Of a DNA stretch of 53,081 nt, positions 7,305 through 16,267 are shown in pieces. A program made the translations under genes and the position numbers. Where the stretch lies: NCBI GenBank assembly GCA_943333505.2, contig CALQTN020000027.1:1-53081 (forward strand), given 5' to 3'. The DNA comes from Asaia bogorensis. GTDB taxonomy: Bacteria > Pseudomonadota > Alphaproteobacteria > Acetobacterales > Acetobacteraceae. The notes beneath the pieces were generated by a model, which searched no databases, was not told the DNA's origin, and saw only the letters and a list, made by a program, of their open reading frames with translations. Position 1 is the first letter of the stretch. Each line of letters starts with the position of its first letter.

Positions 7305-8074
7305 CCGAGGTTCTGCTCGAAAAACGCGGCCAGGTGATGTGGATTACCATCAACCGGCCGGAACGGCGGAACGCGATGAACGACGCGGTTTGCGCCGGCA
7401 TCATGGCCGGGTTTACCGCGGCGTCGGCCGACCCTGACATGCGCGCGGTGGTGCTGACCGGTGCTGGCGACAGGGCGTTTTGCGCCGGTGCCGATCTGGC
7501 ATCCGGATCGGGTTCGTTCAAATACGACTATTCAAAAGTCGGCGTGCCGTTCGTTGCGATGATGAAGCAGGCGCGCAACCTGACCTTGCCGCTGCTGGCC
7601 CGCGTCAACGGCCACGCGATGGCGGGCGGGCTGGGGATGCTGGGGATGTGCGACATGGCAGTGGCGGTCGATACCGCCCGCTTCGGCATGCCGGAGGTGA
7701 AAATCGGAGTCTTTCCGATGCAGATCATGGCGGTGCTGCAACGGCTGATCCCGAGCCGCAAGCTCTACGAAATGGCGCTGACCGGGGAGCCGATTGCGGC
7801 CGACGAGGCGCTGGAGCTTGGTCTGGTCAACTACATCGTGCCGCCCGAGGAGCTCGATGCCAAGGTGGATTGGTTCCTGGCGCGATTGCTCGACAAAAGC
7901 CCGACCTCGATCCGGCGTGGCAAATACGCGATGCGGCAGACCGAGGATATGGGTTTCGACAATGCGGCGGTGTTTATGGAGGCCCAGATTGGCACGCTGG
8001 CGCTGACCGAAGATGCAGCTGAGGGGCGGGCTTCGTTCATCGAGAAGCGGGCGCCGAAGTGGACAGGGAGGTAA
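7301..8074 (+). CDS. Enoyl-CoA hydratase/isomerase (crotonase) family protein
   Basis: Crotonases stabilise acyl-CoA enolates in an oxyanion hole. The 257-residue protein has the family opening LLEKRGQVMWITINRPERRN, the first oxyanion-hole region AFCAGADL, and the second, VNGHAMAGGLGMLGMCDMAV, where hydratases usually carry a catalytic Glu. Here this segment is glycine-rich, with no Glu directly following GGLG, so hydration is not assured. ATG at 7301 overlaps the preceding lyase stop and is preferred over an upstream in-frame Met at 7217, which lies wholly inside the lyase gene. It probably acts on the CoA ester made or used by its two neighbours. Confidence 0.88.
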   Translation: MTEVLLEKRGQVMWITINRPERRNAMNDAVCAGIMAGFTAASADPDMRAVVLTGAGDRAFCAGADLASGSGSFKYDYSKVGVPFVAMMKQARNLTLPLLARVNGHAMAGGLGMLGMCDMAVAVDTARFGMPEVKIGVFPMQIMAVLQRLIPSRKLYEMALTGEPIAADEALELGLVNYIVPPEELDAKVDWFLARLLDKSPTSIRRGKYAMRQTEDMGFDNAAVFMEAQIGTLALTEDAAEGRASFIEKRAPKWTGR

Positions 8075-8078
8075 AGCT

Positions 8079-8107
8079 GTTGTTTTCGTAAACAAAAAGA
8101 ACTTTTT
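8079..8107 (+). terminator. Probable intrinsic terminator after the crotonase gene
   Basis: Arms GTTGTTTTCGT (8079-8089) and ACAAAAAGAAC (8092-8102) pair with two mismatches and are followed directly by TTTTT (8103-8107). The site is 4 bp past the stop of the crotonase gene. It resembles the perfect hairpin at 5044-5067 and may belong to the same dispersed family. Confidence 0.5.
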
Positions 8108-8275
8108 ATCCACTGTTGCCGACCTGTTCGGGTATGCTCGCAACTGTTGCCGCCACCATGGCATCTGCCGGTTGGAACACGGTTATAAGGTTGTAGCCCG
8201 TCCAGGCGGCCGCGGGCACGTCGTCGTAGTCGCCTGCAACACCCGTGCGACATCGTTGGAGGGAACGGTGATTTA
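8108..8275. other. Intergenic stretch without recognisable gene
   Basis: Between the terminator-like hairpin and the dispersed repeat there are about 170 bp of ordinary GC content. No reading frame here resembles a protein I know, and no structured RNA is apparent. Confidence 0.4.
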
Positions 8276-8377
8276 GAGCGTGATGACCGTAGGTGGAATC
8301 ACCGAAGGTCTGGCCACGCGACCAAACAAAGAGCTAGAGAGTGATGACCGCGCCTATTGGCGGTCATCACTCTCTAG
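8276..8377. repeat. Dispersed MITE-like element, copy 1
   Basis: This 102-bp sequence recurs at 51129-51231 with a handful of substitutions and a 1-bp length difference. Its ends are near-inverted copies: AGAGCGTGATGACCG at the left and, read on the other strand, AGAGAGTGATGACCG at the right. A third copy of the same 15-mer lies inside, creating a perfect 18-bp stem (8334-8351 with 8360-8377) around an 8-base loop. The right-hand CTAG contains the TAG stop of the minus-strand aldolase gene. No T-run follows the stem, so it is not a standard terminator. No transposase is encoded; the element is non-autonomous or REP-like. Confidence 0.8.
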
Positions 8378-9312
8378 CGTCGCGAATGCGCCCGCCCCAC
8401 CGCGGCAGTATCCTCGCGCCCACCAGCGATCACCCGCACGCCTTCATCCAGACGCCCCGCAATATTTGCCGGGGTGCAGCCTTCCAGAAACGCCAGTCCG
8501 TTCGCCTTGCAGGCCGCAAACACCTTTTCGCGCGCTGCCGCCATCACTGGCGGATACGGGTTCGGCGGCTCCCCGAGATATCCCAGCGAAAGGCCAAGAT
8601 CGCCAGGCCCCAGTTCGGCATAAGCCAGCCCCGGTACTGCCAGGATAGCCTCGCAATTCGCCACGCCTTCCGGACTTTCGATCTTTACCCCCAACATTAA
8701 TTCTCCCGCAGGGTTCAGCGGCCACGGATCGCAAAGTTGCTGATATTCGGGTTCGGCGACCCCCCAGATCAACCCGGCAGTGGCCTCCGACCCGCGACCG
8801 CGCGCGCCAATGCCGAGGAAATTCTCCCCCGGCGTGCGGGCGTTTTTGCTAGCGCCATGCATGCGGGCTTCAGGCGTCGGGATCGCCGGATCGACGCCCT
8901 GCAAATGGATCGGGTAGCGACAGGCCTCAACAAATGCGCGCGCCGCACCCGGAGTTTCGGCCTGGCACAGAATTATCCCATGCGCGCCGCGCCCGAGGAT
9001 CTGGCGGAACTGCCAGGCATTATGCCGCACATTGGTTTCATCGGTGCCATTCACTGGTGCCTCCACCACCACCGTCGGCGTCCGGTGCCCAGAGGCTGTC
9101 GGCCCGCCATCGACCAGTCCGCGCAGATATTCCGCGAGCCCAACCACATCGAACGACCCGTGTTCCATGCCGATATTGATGTAATCGGCCCAGGTCCGGC
9201 TATCCACCACCCCTTGGGCATAGGTCAGCACATGTCCGGTATGATGCCCGGTATAGTAAATCGCCTGATCGAGCTTGAGCAGTTCAATGCAGCGATTAAT
9301 TGCTTTGCTCAT
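8374..9312 (-). CDS. HpcH/HpaI aldolase / citrate-lyase family protein
   Basis: These TIM-barrel enzymes perform metal-dependent retro-aldol cleavage of 2-keto-3-deoxy acids or CoA esters. The 312-residue protein shows LMLGVKIESPEGVANCEAI, where the Glu is the usual metal ligand, followed by ELGPGDLGLSLGY, the family's GPxDLxxSLG signature. An N-terminal part, HGSFDVVGLAEYLRGL, matches the aldolase first half. I chose the ATG at 9312, which has GGAG 6 bases upstream; a GTG lies just before it at 9315. The start shares one base with the stop of the upstream solute-binding-protein gene (TGATG), so translation is coupled. Its TAG stop falls in the dispersed repeat. Substrate unknown. Confidence 0.85.
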   Translation of the reverse strand: MSKAINRCIELLKLDQAIYYTGHHTGHVLTYAQGVVDSRTWADYINIGMEHGSFDVVGLAEYLRGLVDGGPTASGHRTPTVVVEAPVNGTDETNVRHNAWQFRQILGRGAHGIILCQAETPGAARAFVEACRYPIHLQGVDPAIPTPEARMHGASKNARTPGENFLGIGARGRGSEATAGLIWGVAEPEYQQLCDPWPLNPAGELMLGVKIESPEGVANCEAILAVPGLAYAELGPGDLGLSLGYLGEPPNPYPPVMAAAREKVFAACKANGLAFLEGCTPANIAGRLDEGVRVIAGGREDTAAVGRAHSRR

Positions 9313-10886
9313 CACACTCTCCGTACATTCCAGAATAGGGGCATCCCTTCGAGAACGCCGGTCAGGTCGGCGCGATAGGCAGTGCGCGATATTGTCTGGC
9401 CGAGTGGGATGTAGGGCACGTCTTCAAACGCTTGCAGTTGCATCTGTTCGGCAATGCGCTGTTGGGCCGCCAAATCCGGGGCGCGGAACCAGTCATCGCG
9501 CAGCGCTTCCAGTCTTTCGCTGCTCGGCCATCCAGGTGCTGCCGCCTTGCCATTGGTGCGCAGGAACACATGCCCCGCCGGATTAAACTGATCGAGCCCA
9601 GCCCATGAGGTCTGGAAAATACTCCATCCGCCCGCTTCCACCGGATCGGATTTGGCCCGGCGCTGCACCAGGGTTGCCCAATCCATCGCCTGGAAATCGA
9701 GGTTGATGCCGATTTTCTTCAGCAAATCGGCGGTGACCTCGGCCATCGCCTTGGTGCTGGGGATGTCCATCGGCCCGAGCAGCACAACTTTCTCACCCTT
9801 GTAGCCTGCGGCTTCGAGGTCGCGCTTCACCTTGGCCAGATCGCGCGGCCCCGTCAGCTTTTCCATCCCGGCCTTGCTCGCCATCGGCGTGCCAGGGCAG
9901 AAATACCCCACCCCATCGGCCCAGTCGGATTTGTTCTCGCCCATGACGGAAATCATATAATCCGATTGCTGGATTGCCCCGAGCATGGCGCGGCGGATCG
10001 CGGGATTATTGAACGGCGCCTGCATATGGTTGAAGCGCATCGTTGCAATCAGCCCGGTCGGCACGATGGTCGGGTTGACCACGCCTTTCGACTTGGCGAG
10101 CAGCGGTTGCAGATCGGCCGGCGGATCAGCCCACCAGTCGATTTCCCCACGCTGTAACGCCGCCGTCACTGACCCGGCATCCGGCATGATCCGCCATTCA
10201 ATCCGGTCGAAATAGGCGACCTTGCCGCCTGCGGTGCGCTCGGCCTTTTCGTTGCGCGGCTCGTAGCCGGTGAATTTCTCCCACACCGCCAGCGCGCCCG
10301 GCACCCGTTCATCGGGTTTGAAACGATACGGCCCGCTGCCGACCATTTCGGTCACCTGGGTGAACGCGTCGACCTTGGCGAAGCGTTCCGGCATGATCGC
10401 GCACATGCTCGGTGATGTTTTGCACAACGCGTCCGGCAGCAGCGGGAACCGGTATTTCAGTCGGATGCGAAAAGTCCGGTCATCGACCACGCTCATCTCA
10501 TCAACCGCTGCCATCAGCGCCTGGCCGTAGCTGTCGCGCTTGCCCCAGCGCGCGATGCTGGCGACGCAATCGACTGCGCGCACCGCTTCGCCGTCATGGA
10601 ACTTCAGCCCGGTCCGCAGCTTCAAGGTCCATAATTTGCCGTCGGCCTCGGTAACCGCGCCTTCCAGCATCTGCGGCTGGGCGCGATAGGACTGGTCCTG
10701 CCCGAACAGCGTGTCGAACACCATGTAGCCGTGGTCACGCGTCTGGTAGCTGGTCGTCCAGGCCGGATCGAGCGAGGCCAGATCGGCCTGCGGCACGAAT
10801 TTCAGCACCTGGGCGCCGGCGGCGCGGCCGATCGACGGTGCGGCGAGGCTGGCGGCCGAGGCTGCGAGGAAATGGCGTCGTTGCAT
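9312..10886 (-). CDS. Periplasmic solute-binding protein, family 5 (dipeptide/opine type), Tat-exported
   Basis: This is the extracytoplasmic receptor of an ABC importer for peptides, opines or similar ligands. The N-terminus MQRRHFLAASAASLAAPSIG carries a twin-arginine motif (RRHFL) followed by a hydrophobic stretch and an AxA-like cleavage site, so Tat export is likely. Family marks are LASLDPAWTTSYQTRDHGYM, LKFHDGEAVRAVDCVASIAR and MVGSGPYRFKP. At 524 residues it has normal length. GGAGGG lies 8 bases upstream of the ATG. No permease or ATPase gene is adjacent, so it is an orphan receptor coupled instead to an aldolase gene and divergent from an FAD oxidase. Confidence 0.88.
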   Translation of the reverse strand: MQRRHFLAASAASLAAPSIGRAAGAQVLKFVPQADLASLDPAWTTSYQTRDHGYMVFDTLFGQDQSYRAQPQMLEGAVTEADGKLWTLKLRTGLKFHDGEAVRAVDCVASIARWGKRDSYGQALMAAVDEMSVVDDRTFRIRLKYRFPLLPDALCKTSPSMCAIMPERFAKVDAFTQVTEMVGSGPYRFKPDERVPGALAVWEKFTGYEPRNEKAERTAGGKVAYFDRIEWRIMPDAGSVTAALQRGEIDWWADPPADLQPLLAKSKGVVNPTIVPTGLIATMRFNHMQAPFNNPAIRRAMLGAIQQSDYMISVMGENKSDWADGVGYFCPGTPMASKAGMEKLTGPRDLAKVKRDLEAAGYKGEKVVLLGPMDIPSTKAMAEVTADLLKKIGINLDFQAMDWATLVQRRAKSDPVEAGGWSIFQTSWAGLDQFNPAGHVFLRTNGKAAAPGWPSSERLEALRDDWFRAPDLAAQQRIAEQMQLQAFEDVPYIPLGQTISRTAYRADLTGVLEGMPLFWNVRRV

Positions 10887-10986
10887 GGTCTGAGCCCTCC
10901 GAGATGATCCGGTTATGATTATGCGCCATAAGTCGCACGCAGAAAGCCCCCCTTGTCACGGCCGCGATCAGCGGCGAGGCTCAGGT

Positions 10987-12096
10987 ATGGAAACAGTAGA
11001 TACCATCGTAATCGGCGCCGGCGTGGTCGGCATTGCAGTGGCCCGCGCCTTGGCGCTGGCGGGGCGGGAGGTCATCGTGCTCGATGCCGCCGAAGGCATC
11101 GGCACCGAGACATCGAGCCGCAATTCAGAGGTCATTCACGCCGGCATTTACTATCCCAAGGACAGCCTGATGGCGCGCTACTGCGTCGCTGGCCGGCGTG
11201 AACTCTACCGCATCTGCGCCGAGCGCGGCGTGCCGCATCTGAATTGCGGCAAGCTGATCGTGGCAACGTCGGACGCCGAGAACGACATGCTGGCCGGGAT
11301 CAAGCTGCGCGCCGAGGCCAATGGCGTCGAAGGCATGCGCCTGCTCAGCGCAGCCGATGCCATTGCGATGGAACCCAACCTGTCCTGCACTGCGGCCCTG
11401 CTGTCACCCAGCACCGGCATCGTCGACAGCCATGGCTACATGGTGGCCTTGCAGGGCGATGCCGAAAACGCCGGCGCGGTCTTCGTCTTTCATTCCCCGG
11501 TGCTCGCGGGGCGGGTCGTCGACGATGGCGTTGAACTCGATGTCGGCGGCGCCGAGCCGATGACGTTGCGGGCGCGGCTGGTGATCAACTCCGCCGGCCT
11601 CCACGCCCCGCCGCTCGCCCGCAAAATCACTGGCATGCCCAGCCAACTGATCCCGCAGGAATATTATGCCAAGGGCAACTACTTCACTTTGGCCGGCCGG
11701 TCCCCGTTCAGCCGGCTGATTTATCCGGTGCCGGTGCCGGGCGGCCTCGGCGTGCATCTCACCGTCGATCTCGGCGGCCAGGCTCGCTTCGGGCCTGATG
11801 TCGAATGGGTTGATAACCTGGACTACACGGTCGATCCGCGCCGGTCCGATAGTTTCTACGCCGCCGTCCGCCGTTATTGGCCAGGTCTGAAAGACGGCGC
11901 GCTGCAACCAGGTTATTCCGGCATCCGCCCCAAAATCGTCCCGAAAGGTGCGCCTGGTCAGGATTTTGTTCTGCAAGGGCCACGCACCCATGGTGTTGGC
12001 GGGCTGGTGAATTTGTTTGGGATCGAATCGCCGGGGCTGACCGCCTCGGTGGCGATCGCGGCCGATGTCGCGGCGATGGTCGGAGAAGGCGGATAG
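10987..12096 (+). CDS. FAD-dependent oxidoreductase, L-2-hydroxyglutarate oxidase (LhgO)-like
   Basis: DAO-family flavoproteins of this type oxidise 2-hydroxy acids. Residues 5-20 form the dinucleotide-binding loop [17 protein letters not shown], followed by the second strand [20 protein letters not shown]. Later motifs include [18 protein letters not shown] and a C-terminal [16 protein letters not shown], both typical of LhgO-like proteins. The ATG at 10987 (369 residues) begins right before the Rossmann fold and has GAGG upstream; the frame's earlier Met at 10915 is not needed. It diverges from the solute-binding protein and aldolase genes, which may supply or process its hydroxy- or keto-acid substrate. 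Confidence 0.88.
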   Translation: METVDTIVIGAGVVGIAVARALALAGREVIVLDAAEGIGTETSSRNSEVIHAGIYYPKDSLMARYCVAGRRELYRICAERGVPHLNCGKLIVATSDAENDMLAGIKLRAEANGVEGMRLLSAADAIAMEPNLSCTAALLSPSTGIVDSHGYMVALQGDAENAGAVFVFHSPVLAGRVVDDGVELDVGGAEPMTLRARLVINSAGLHAPPLARKITGMPSQLIPQEYYAKGNYFTLAGRSPFSRLIYPVPVPGGLGVHLTVDLGGQARFGPDVEWVDNLDYTVDPRRSDSFYAAVRRYWPGLKDGALQPGYSGIRPKIVPKGAPGQDFVLQGPRTHGVGGLVNLFGIESPGLTASVAIAADVAAMVGEGG

Positions 12097-12287
12097 ATAC
12101 CCTATCCATTCGCCTCACGATCACAAAATCCAACGGATTGATGTTTCGAATCGCAATAAAATAAGCGAGCGTCGCCCAAATATTCACGTGCCGTCCGCTC
12201 TACGCGCTCCGGCATCGCTGTCGCCTTCAAAATCGTGGGTTGATCGGCCGGGCGGGGGCGCAGGCAAGCCAATCCCTCGGTCCCGCG

Positions 12288-12989
12288 TTACGAAATCTCC
12301 TGGATCAGCTTGCGCTTGATCGCTTCGGCGAAACTCTCGAAATTATTGATCTCGATGACGAAGTTCCCCGGCCCGACCGTCACGTTCTCCCGGTAGTAAT
12401 TCCCCAATCCGCCCGGCGGATGGGTATGCGCGTACAGCCACGGCACGTCGCTTTCGTTGGCGAGCGCGAGGCCATTGATCACCACACCCTGCCGCGCCGC
12501 ATCGTCGCGTGCGTCACTCACCGGTCGCCCAAGATTATTGGTGCCATCGCCGCACACGTCGATCACTTTGCGATCGGTGGCGACCGGGATGTTGGCAATC
12601 AGCCGCATCGCCTCATCAATTCCGGCACTGATCGATGTGCGGCCACGAAACGACCGCGGCGCCGCCCGCATCGCCTCCGCAAATGCGCGGGCCGACGCCG
12701 CGTCCTTGATGATTGTCCATGGCAGCACGGTGCGAACCTGATGGTCCGAGGCGAACTCAACATACGCCACCAGAATTTGCCCCAGCGCCCCGCCCTGGAT
12801 TGCGGCATGCACTTTCGCGTCGGTGAAGGCGGCGAAATAGCCGTCTTTCTGCTTTTCGAATTGTTGGTCGTTGATGCTGCCCGATACGTCATCGACCAGT
12901 ACCAGCGCGACATCGACGCCCTCCTGCGCCCGCGCCTGGGGCACAAGCATCAGCAGGGCAAGCACGAGACAGGAAATAAGCCTGGACAT
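12288..12989 (-). CDS. DUF1194 family von Willebrand factor A-like exported protein
   Basis: The 233-residue protein begins MSRLISCLVLALLMLVPQARA, a signal peptide with an ARA cleavage site, so I start it at 12989; the frame to 13103 adds an unlikely leader. The mature part opens with ALVLVDDVSGSIND, a vWA metal-ion-dependent adhesion site (D-x-S-x-S), and later has RTSISAGIDEAM (the site's Thr) and VCGDGTNNLG (its Asp). These are the DUF1194 hallmarks. The family is periplasmic and of unknown role. The gene diverges from leuS and converges with the FAD oxidase. Confidence 0.88.
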   Translation of the reverse strand: MSRLISCLVLALLMLVPQARAQEGVDVALVLVDDVSGSINDQQFEKQKDGYFAAFTDAKVHAAIQGGALGQILVAYVEFASDHQVRTVLPWTIIKDAASARAFAEAMRAAPRSFRGRTSISAGIDEAMRLIANIPVATDRKVIDVCGDGTNNLGRPVSDARDDAARQGVVINGLALANESDVPWLYAHTHPPGGLGNYYRENVTVGPGNFVIEINNFESFAEAIKRKLIQEIS

Positions 12990-13131
12990 GACGGCGGCTC
13001 CGTCGTGAGGGCGAAGCCTGGATTGGAGCACAAAACTGGGGGATGCTGTCAACGATAACCAGCCAAACCTTGCCCCAACCCCGTATCTGCCCGATACATA
13101 CACACCAAACGCCCCAAATCACGGACGCCTG

Positions 13132-15756
13132 ATGACCCCCACGCCACCCCCGCAAGACGCCCCGCGCCCCGAAGCACCACGGTATGACTTCCTCGCCGCC
13201 GAACCGCGCTGGCAAGGCGCGTGGGATGCGCGCGGCACCTTCAAGGTCGCCGACGTCCCAACCGACGGCAAACCCAAATACTATGTCCTGGAAATGTTCC
13301 CCTATCCGAGTGGCAAAATCCACATGGGACATGTCCGCAACTACACGCTCGGGGATGTCGTCGCCCGCTACAAGCGTGCCCGCGGCTTCGCCGTCATGCA
13401 CCCGATGGGCTGGGACGCCTTCGGCCTGCCCGCCGAAAACGCGGCGCGGGAACGTAAAATCCACCCCGGCAAATGGACCTGGGACAATATCGCGGCCATG
13501 CGGACCGAGTTGCAGCGCATGGGCCTGTCGCTCGACTGGGCGCGCGAATTCGCGACCTGCGACCCAACGTATTACGGCCACCAGCAAAAGCTGTTCCTCG
13601 ACTTCCTCGCCGCCGGCCTGGTCGAGCGTCAGGAAAGCTGGGTCAACTGGGACCCGGTCGATGGCACCGTGCTCGCCAATGAACAGGTCATCGATGGCCG
13701 CGGCTGGCGCTCCGGTGCGCAGGTCGAAAAGAAGAAGCTGAACCAGTGGTTCATGCAGATCACAAAGTTCGCCCCCGATCTGCTCTCTGAACTCAAGGAG
13801 ATGGAGCGTTGGCCCGAACGCGTGCGCCTGATGCAGGCCAACTGGATCGGCCGCAGTGAAGGCGCAAGGCTGAGCTTTGATCTGGCCCAACCGCAGCCCG
13901 GCATCGACAACATCGAGGTCTACACCACCCGCCCCGACACGCTTTACGGCATGTCCTTCCTGGCGATCGCCGCCGAGCATCCGCTCGCCGCGATTGTCGC
14001 CGCGCGTAACCAGGATGCCGCCGCGTTCATCGCCGAATGCCGCAGCCAGGGCACATCTGAAGTCGCCATCGAAACCGGCGAAAAGCGCGGCTTCGATACC
14101 GGCCTCCGCGTCAAGCATCCGTTCATCCCCGGCGCGACCAGCCCGGTCTGGATCGCCAATTTCGTCCTGATGGAATACGGCACCGGCGCGATTTTCGGCT
14201 GCCCCGCGCATGACCAGCGCGATCTCGATTTCGCCCGCAAATATAATCTTCCGGTCCCGCCGGTGGTGCTGCCGCCGGGCGAGAGCGCTGCCACCTACCA
14301 GGTCGGCGACATCGCCTTCACCGAGTCCGGCACCATCATCAATTCCGGCTTCCTCGATGGCCTCACCGCCCCCGCCGCCGCCAAGCCCGCTGCCATTGCC
14401 GAACTTGAAAAGCGCGGCATCGGCAAAGGCCTCACCAACTGGCGTCTGCGTGACTGGGGGGTTAGCCGCCAGCGCTACTGGGGCTGCCCGATCCCGGTGA
14501 TCCATTGTGACGATTGCGGCATCGTCCCGGTCCCGGCCAGCCAATTGCCTGTGGTCCTGCCAGACGATGTCACCTTCGACCAGCCCGGCAACCCGCTCGA
14601 CCACCACCCGACCTGGAAGCACGTCGCCTGCCCGACTTGTGGCAAGCCGGCGGTGCGCGAAACCGACACGTTTGATACTTTCGTCGATAGTTCCTGGTAT
14701 TTCGCCCGCTTCTGCTCACCCAATGCCGACGAACCCACCATCCGCGCCGCCGTCGATCACTGGCTGCCGGTCGATCAGTATATCGGTGGCATCGAGCACG
14801 CGATCCTGCATCTGCTCTATTCGCGCTTCTTCACCCGCGCCATGCGCATTACCGGCCATGTCGACCTCAACGAGCCGTTCGCCGGCCTGTTCACCCAGGG
14901 CATGGTGACGCATGAGAGCTATAAATCCGCCAATGGCGAGTGGCTCTATCCGGAAGAAGTCGAAAAGCGCCCCGATGGCAGCGTGATCAATCGCGCCAGC
15001 GGCACCCCGGTCACCGTTGGCCGTGTCGAATCGATGTCGAAATCCAAGCGCAACACCGTCGATCCCGGCGAGATCATCGGCCGTTTCGGCGCCGACACTG
15101 CGCGCTGGTTCGTGCTGTCCGACAACCCGCCGGACCGCGACATCGAATGGACGGAATCGGGCGTCATCGGCGCCTATCGTTTCACCCAGCGCCTGTTCCG
15201 TCTGGTCGAAACCATCGCGCCCGCCGCCGAACCGGACATTTTTGCACCGCCGGCGCGCACCCTCCGCCGCGCCACCCACAAGGCGATCGCCGCCGTCACC
15301 GAAAGCCTCGAAAACTTCACCTATAACGTCGCCGTCGCCCGCATCCACGAACTCGCCAACGCCATCGGCGATGCCGAACGGGCGGGGCCCGTAGACGGTC
15401 TGGCCTTCGCCCGCTTCGAAGCGATCGAGGCCATCACCCGCCTGATCAGCCCGATGATGCCGCATCTGGCCGAGGAAATGTACAGCCGCCTCCACCCTGG
15501 CACTGACGCCCTGGTGGCCGAACTGCCGTGGCTCGACTCAGATCCGGCATTGGCCGCCGATGACAGCGTCACCATCGCCGTGCAGGTGTTGGGCAAACTG
15601 CGCGGCACGGTAACCGTCGCCCCCGATGCCGATGAGGCAACCGTGCTCGCGCTCGCGGAAGCCGAACCCAACGTCGCCAAACTGCTCGACGGCAAACGCG
15701 TGGTGAAGCGCATCTACGTTCGCGGCCGCATCGTCAATTTTGTTACGGCCGGCTAG
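13132..15756 (+). CDS. leuS: Leucyl-tRNA synthetase
   Basis: This class Ia enzyme attaches leucine to tRNA-Leu in the cytoplasm. The 874-residue protein has the HIGH-type motif in [14 protein letters not shown] (HMGH at 64-67) and the KMSKS-type motif MSKSK at residues 635-639. The editing domain, with [12 protein letters not shown], lies between them and is followed by [19 protein letters not shown]. Length is as expected. It is first in a tight operon: its stop directly abuts lptE, and holA follows. This leuS-lptE-holA order is common in alphaproteobacteria. No T-box-like leader is visible in the 142 bp upstream. Confidence 0.97.
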   Translation: MTPTPPPQDAPRPEAPRYDFLAAEPRWQGAWDARGTFKVADVPTDGKPKYYVLEMFPYPSGKIHMGHVRNYTLGDVVARYKRARGFAVMHPMGWDAFGLPAENAARERKIHPGKWTWDNIAAMRTELQRMGLSLDWAREFATCDPTYYGHQQKLFLDFLAAGLVERQESWVNWDPVDGTVLANEQVIDGRGWRSGAQVEKKKLNQWFMQITKFAPDLLSELKEMERWPERVRLMQANWIGRSEGARLSFDLAQPQPGIDNIEVYTTRPDTLYGMSFLAIAAEHPLAAIVAARNQDAAAFIAECRSQGTSEVAIETGEKRGFDTGLRVKHPFIPGATSPVWIANFVLMEYGTGAIFGCPAHDQRDLDFARKYNLPVPPVVLPPGESAATYQVGDIAFTESGTIINSGFLDGLTAPAAAKPAAIAELEKRGIGKGLTNWRLRDWGVSRQRYWGCPIPVIHCDDCGIVPVPASQLPVVLPDDVTFDQPGNPLDHHPTWKHVACPTCGKPAVRETDTFDTFVDSSWYFARFCSPNADEPTIRAAVDHWLPVDQYIGGIEHAILHLLYSRFFTRAMRITGHVDLNEPFAGLFTQGMVTHESYKSANGEWLYPEEVEKRPDGSVINRASGTPVTVGRVESMSKSKRNTVDPGEIIGRFGADTARWFVLSDNPPDRDIEWTESGVIGAYRFTQRLFRLVETIAPAAEPDIFAPPARTLRRATHKAIAAVTESLENFTYNVAVARIHELANAIGDAERAGPVDGLAFARFEAIEAITRLISPMMPHLAEEMYSRLHPGTDALVAELPWLDSDPALAADDSVTIAVQVLGKLRGTVTVAPDADEATVLALAEAEPNVAKLLDGKRVVKRIYVRGRIVNFVTAG

Positions 15757-16263
15757 ATGAAGCGCCGCGCCGTCCTGCTGCCGATCCTGCTCGCGGGCTG
15801 CGGCTGGCACCCGGTCTATGCGCCGGGCGCCGGCGGCAAACCGGGCGAGGCGATGGCGGGGCTTGCGGAAATCCAGATCGGCCTGATCCCGGAACGCCGT
15901 GGGCAGTTGCTGCGCGAAGGCCTGCTCACCCGCTTCCGGCGCGATGGTTCGGCGCTGGCCCGCCGCTACGACCTCACCATCGCCTACACCATCGACGGCG
16001 AAAACATCGGCATCCAACGCGACAACACCACCTCGCGCGTGCGGCTGATCGGCACGGCGTCCTGGAGCCTGACCGCCCAAGACCCCAAACGCACCCAGCT
16101 TGCGTCGGGCACCGCCCGCCAGGTCGATGGCTACAACGTCTTCATCAACCAGTATTTTGCCGCCGATATGGAAAACGACGCCGTCCGCCGCCGCCTGACC
16201 GACGCCATTGCCGACCAGATCACTTTGCAACTCGCCGCCTGGTTCGACGGCCAGAAATCCTGA
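15757..16263 (+). CDS. lptE: LPS-assembly lipoprotein LptE
   Basis: LptE plugs the LptD barrel that inserts lipopolysaccharide into the outer membrane. The N-terminus MKRRAVLLPILLAGCGWHPV is a lipoprotein signal with lipobox LAGC (Cys15) followed by the typical GWHPVYAP opening. The 168-residue length and alternating strand pattern fit alphaproteobacterial LptE. The ATG directly follows the leuS stop with no spacer, so translation depends on coupling. Sequence conservation in this family is low; the call rests on the lipobox, opening motif and the conserved leuS-lptE-holA position. Confidence 0.9.
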   Translation: MKRRAVLLPILLAGCGWHPVYAPGAGGKPGEAMAGLAEIQIGLIPERRGQLLREGLLTRFRRDGSALARRYDLTIAYTIDGENIGIQRDNTTSRVRLIGTASWSLTAQDPKRTQLASGTARQVDGYNVFINQYFAADMENDAVRRRLTDAIADQITLQLAAWFDGQKS

Positions 16264-16267
16264 CCGC

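Noticed and set aside
8280-8648. Plus-strand frame of 122 residues across the dispersed repeat and the aldolase gene
   Set aside because: It starts within the repeat and runs antisense to a firmly identified gene.
12097-12287. Possible tRNA or small RNA in the spacer between the FAD oxidase and DUF1194 genes
   Set aside because: No cloverleaf, T-loop consensus or terminator could be found by eye.
12990-13131. T-box or other tRNA-sensing leader before leuS (also checked at 37804-37923 before ileS)
   Set aside because: No specifier-loop or antiterminator-like structure is seen, and T-boxes are not usual in alphaproteobacteria.
12889-14622. 577-residue open frame antisense to leuS
   Set aside because: Shadow of a strongly GC3-biased gene, with no recognisable motif. 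leuS is certain on the other strand.
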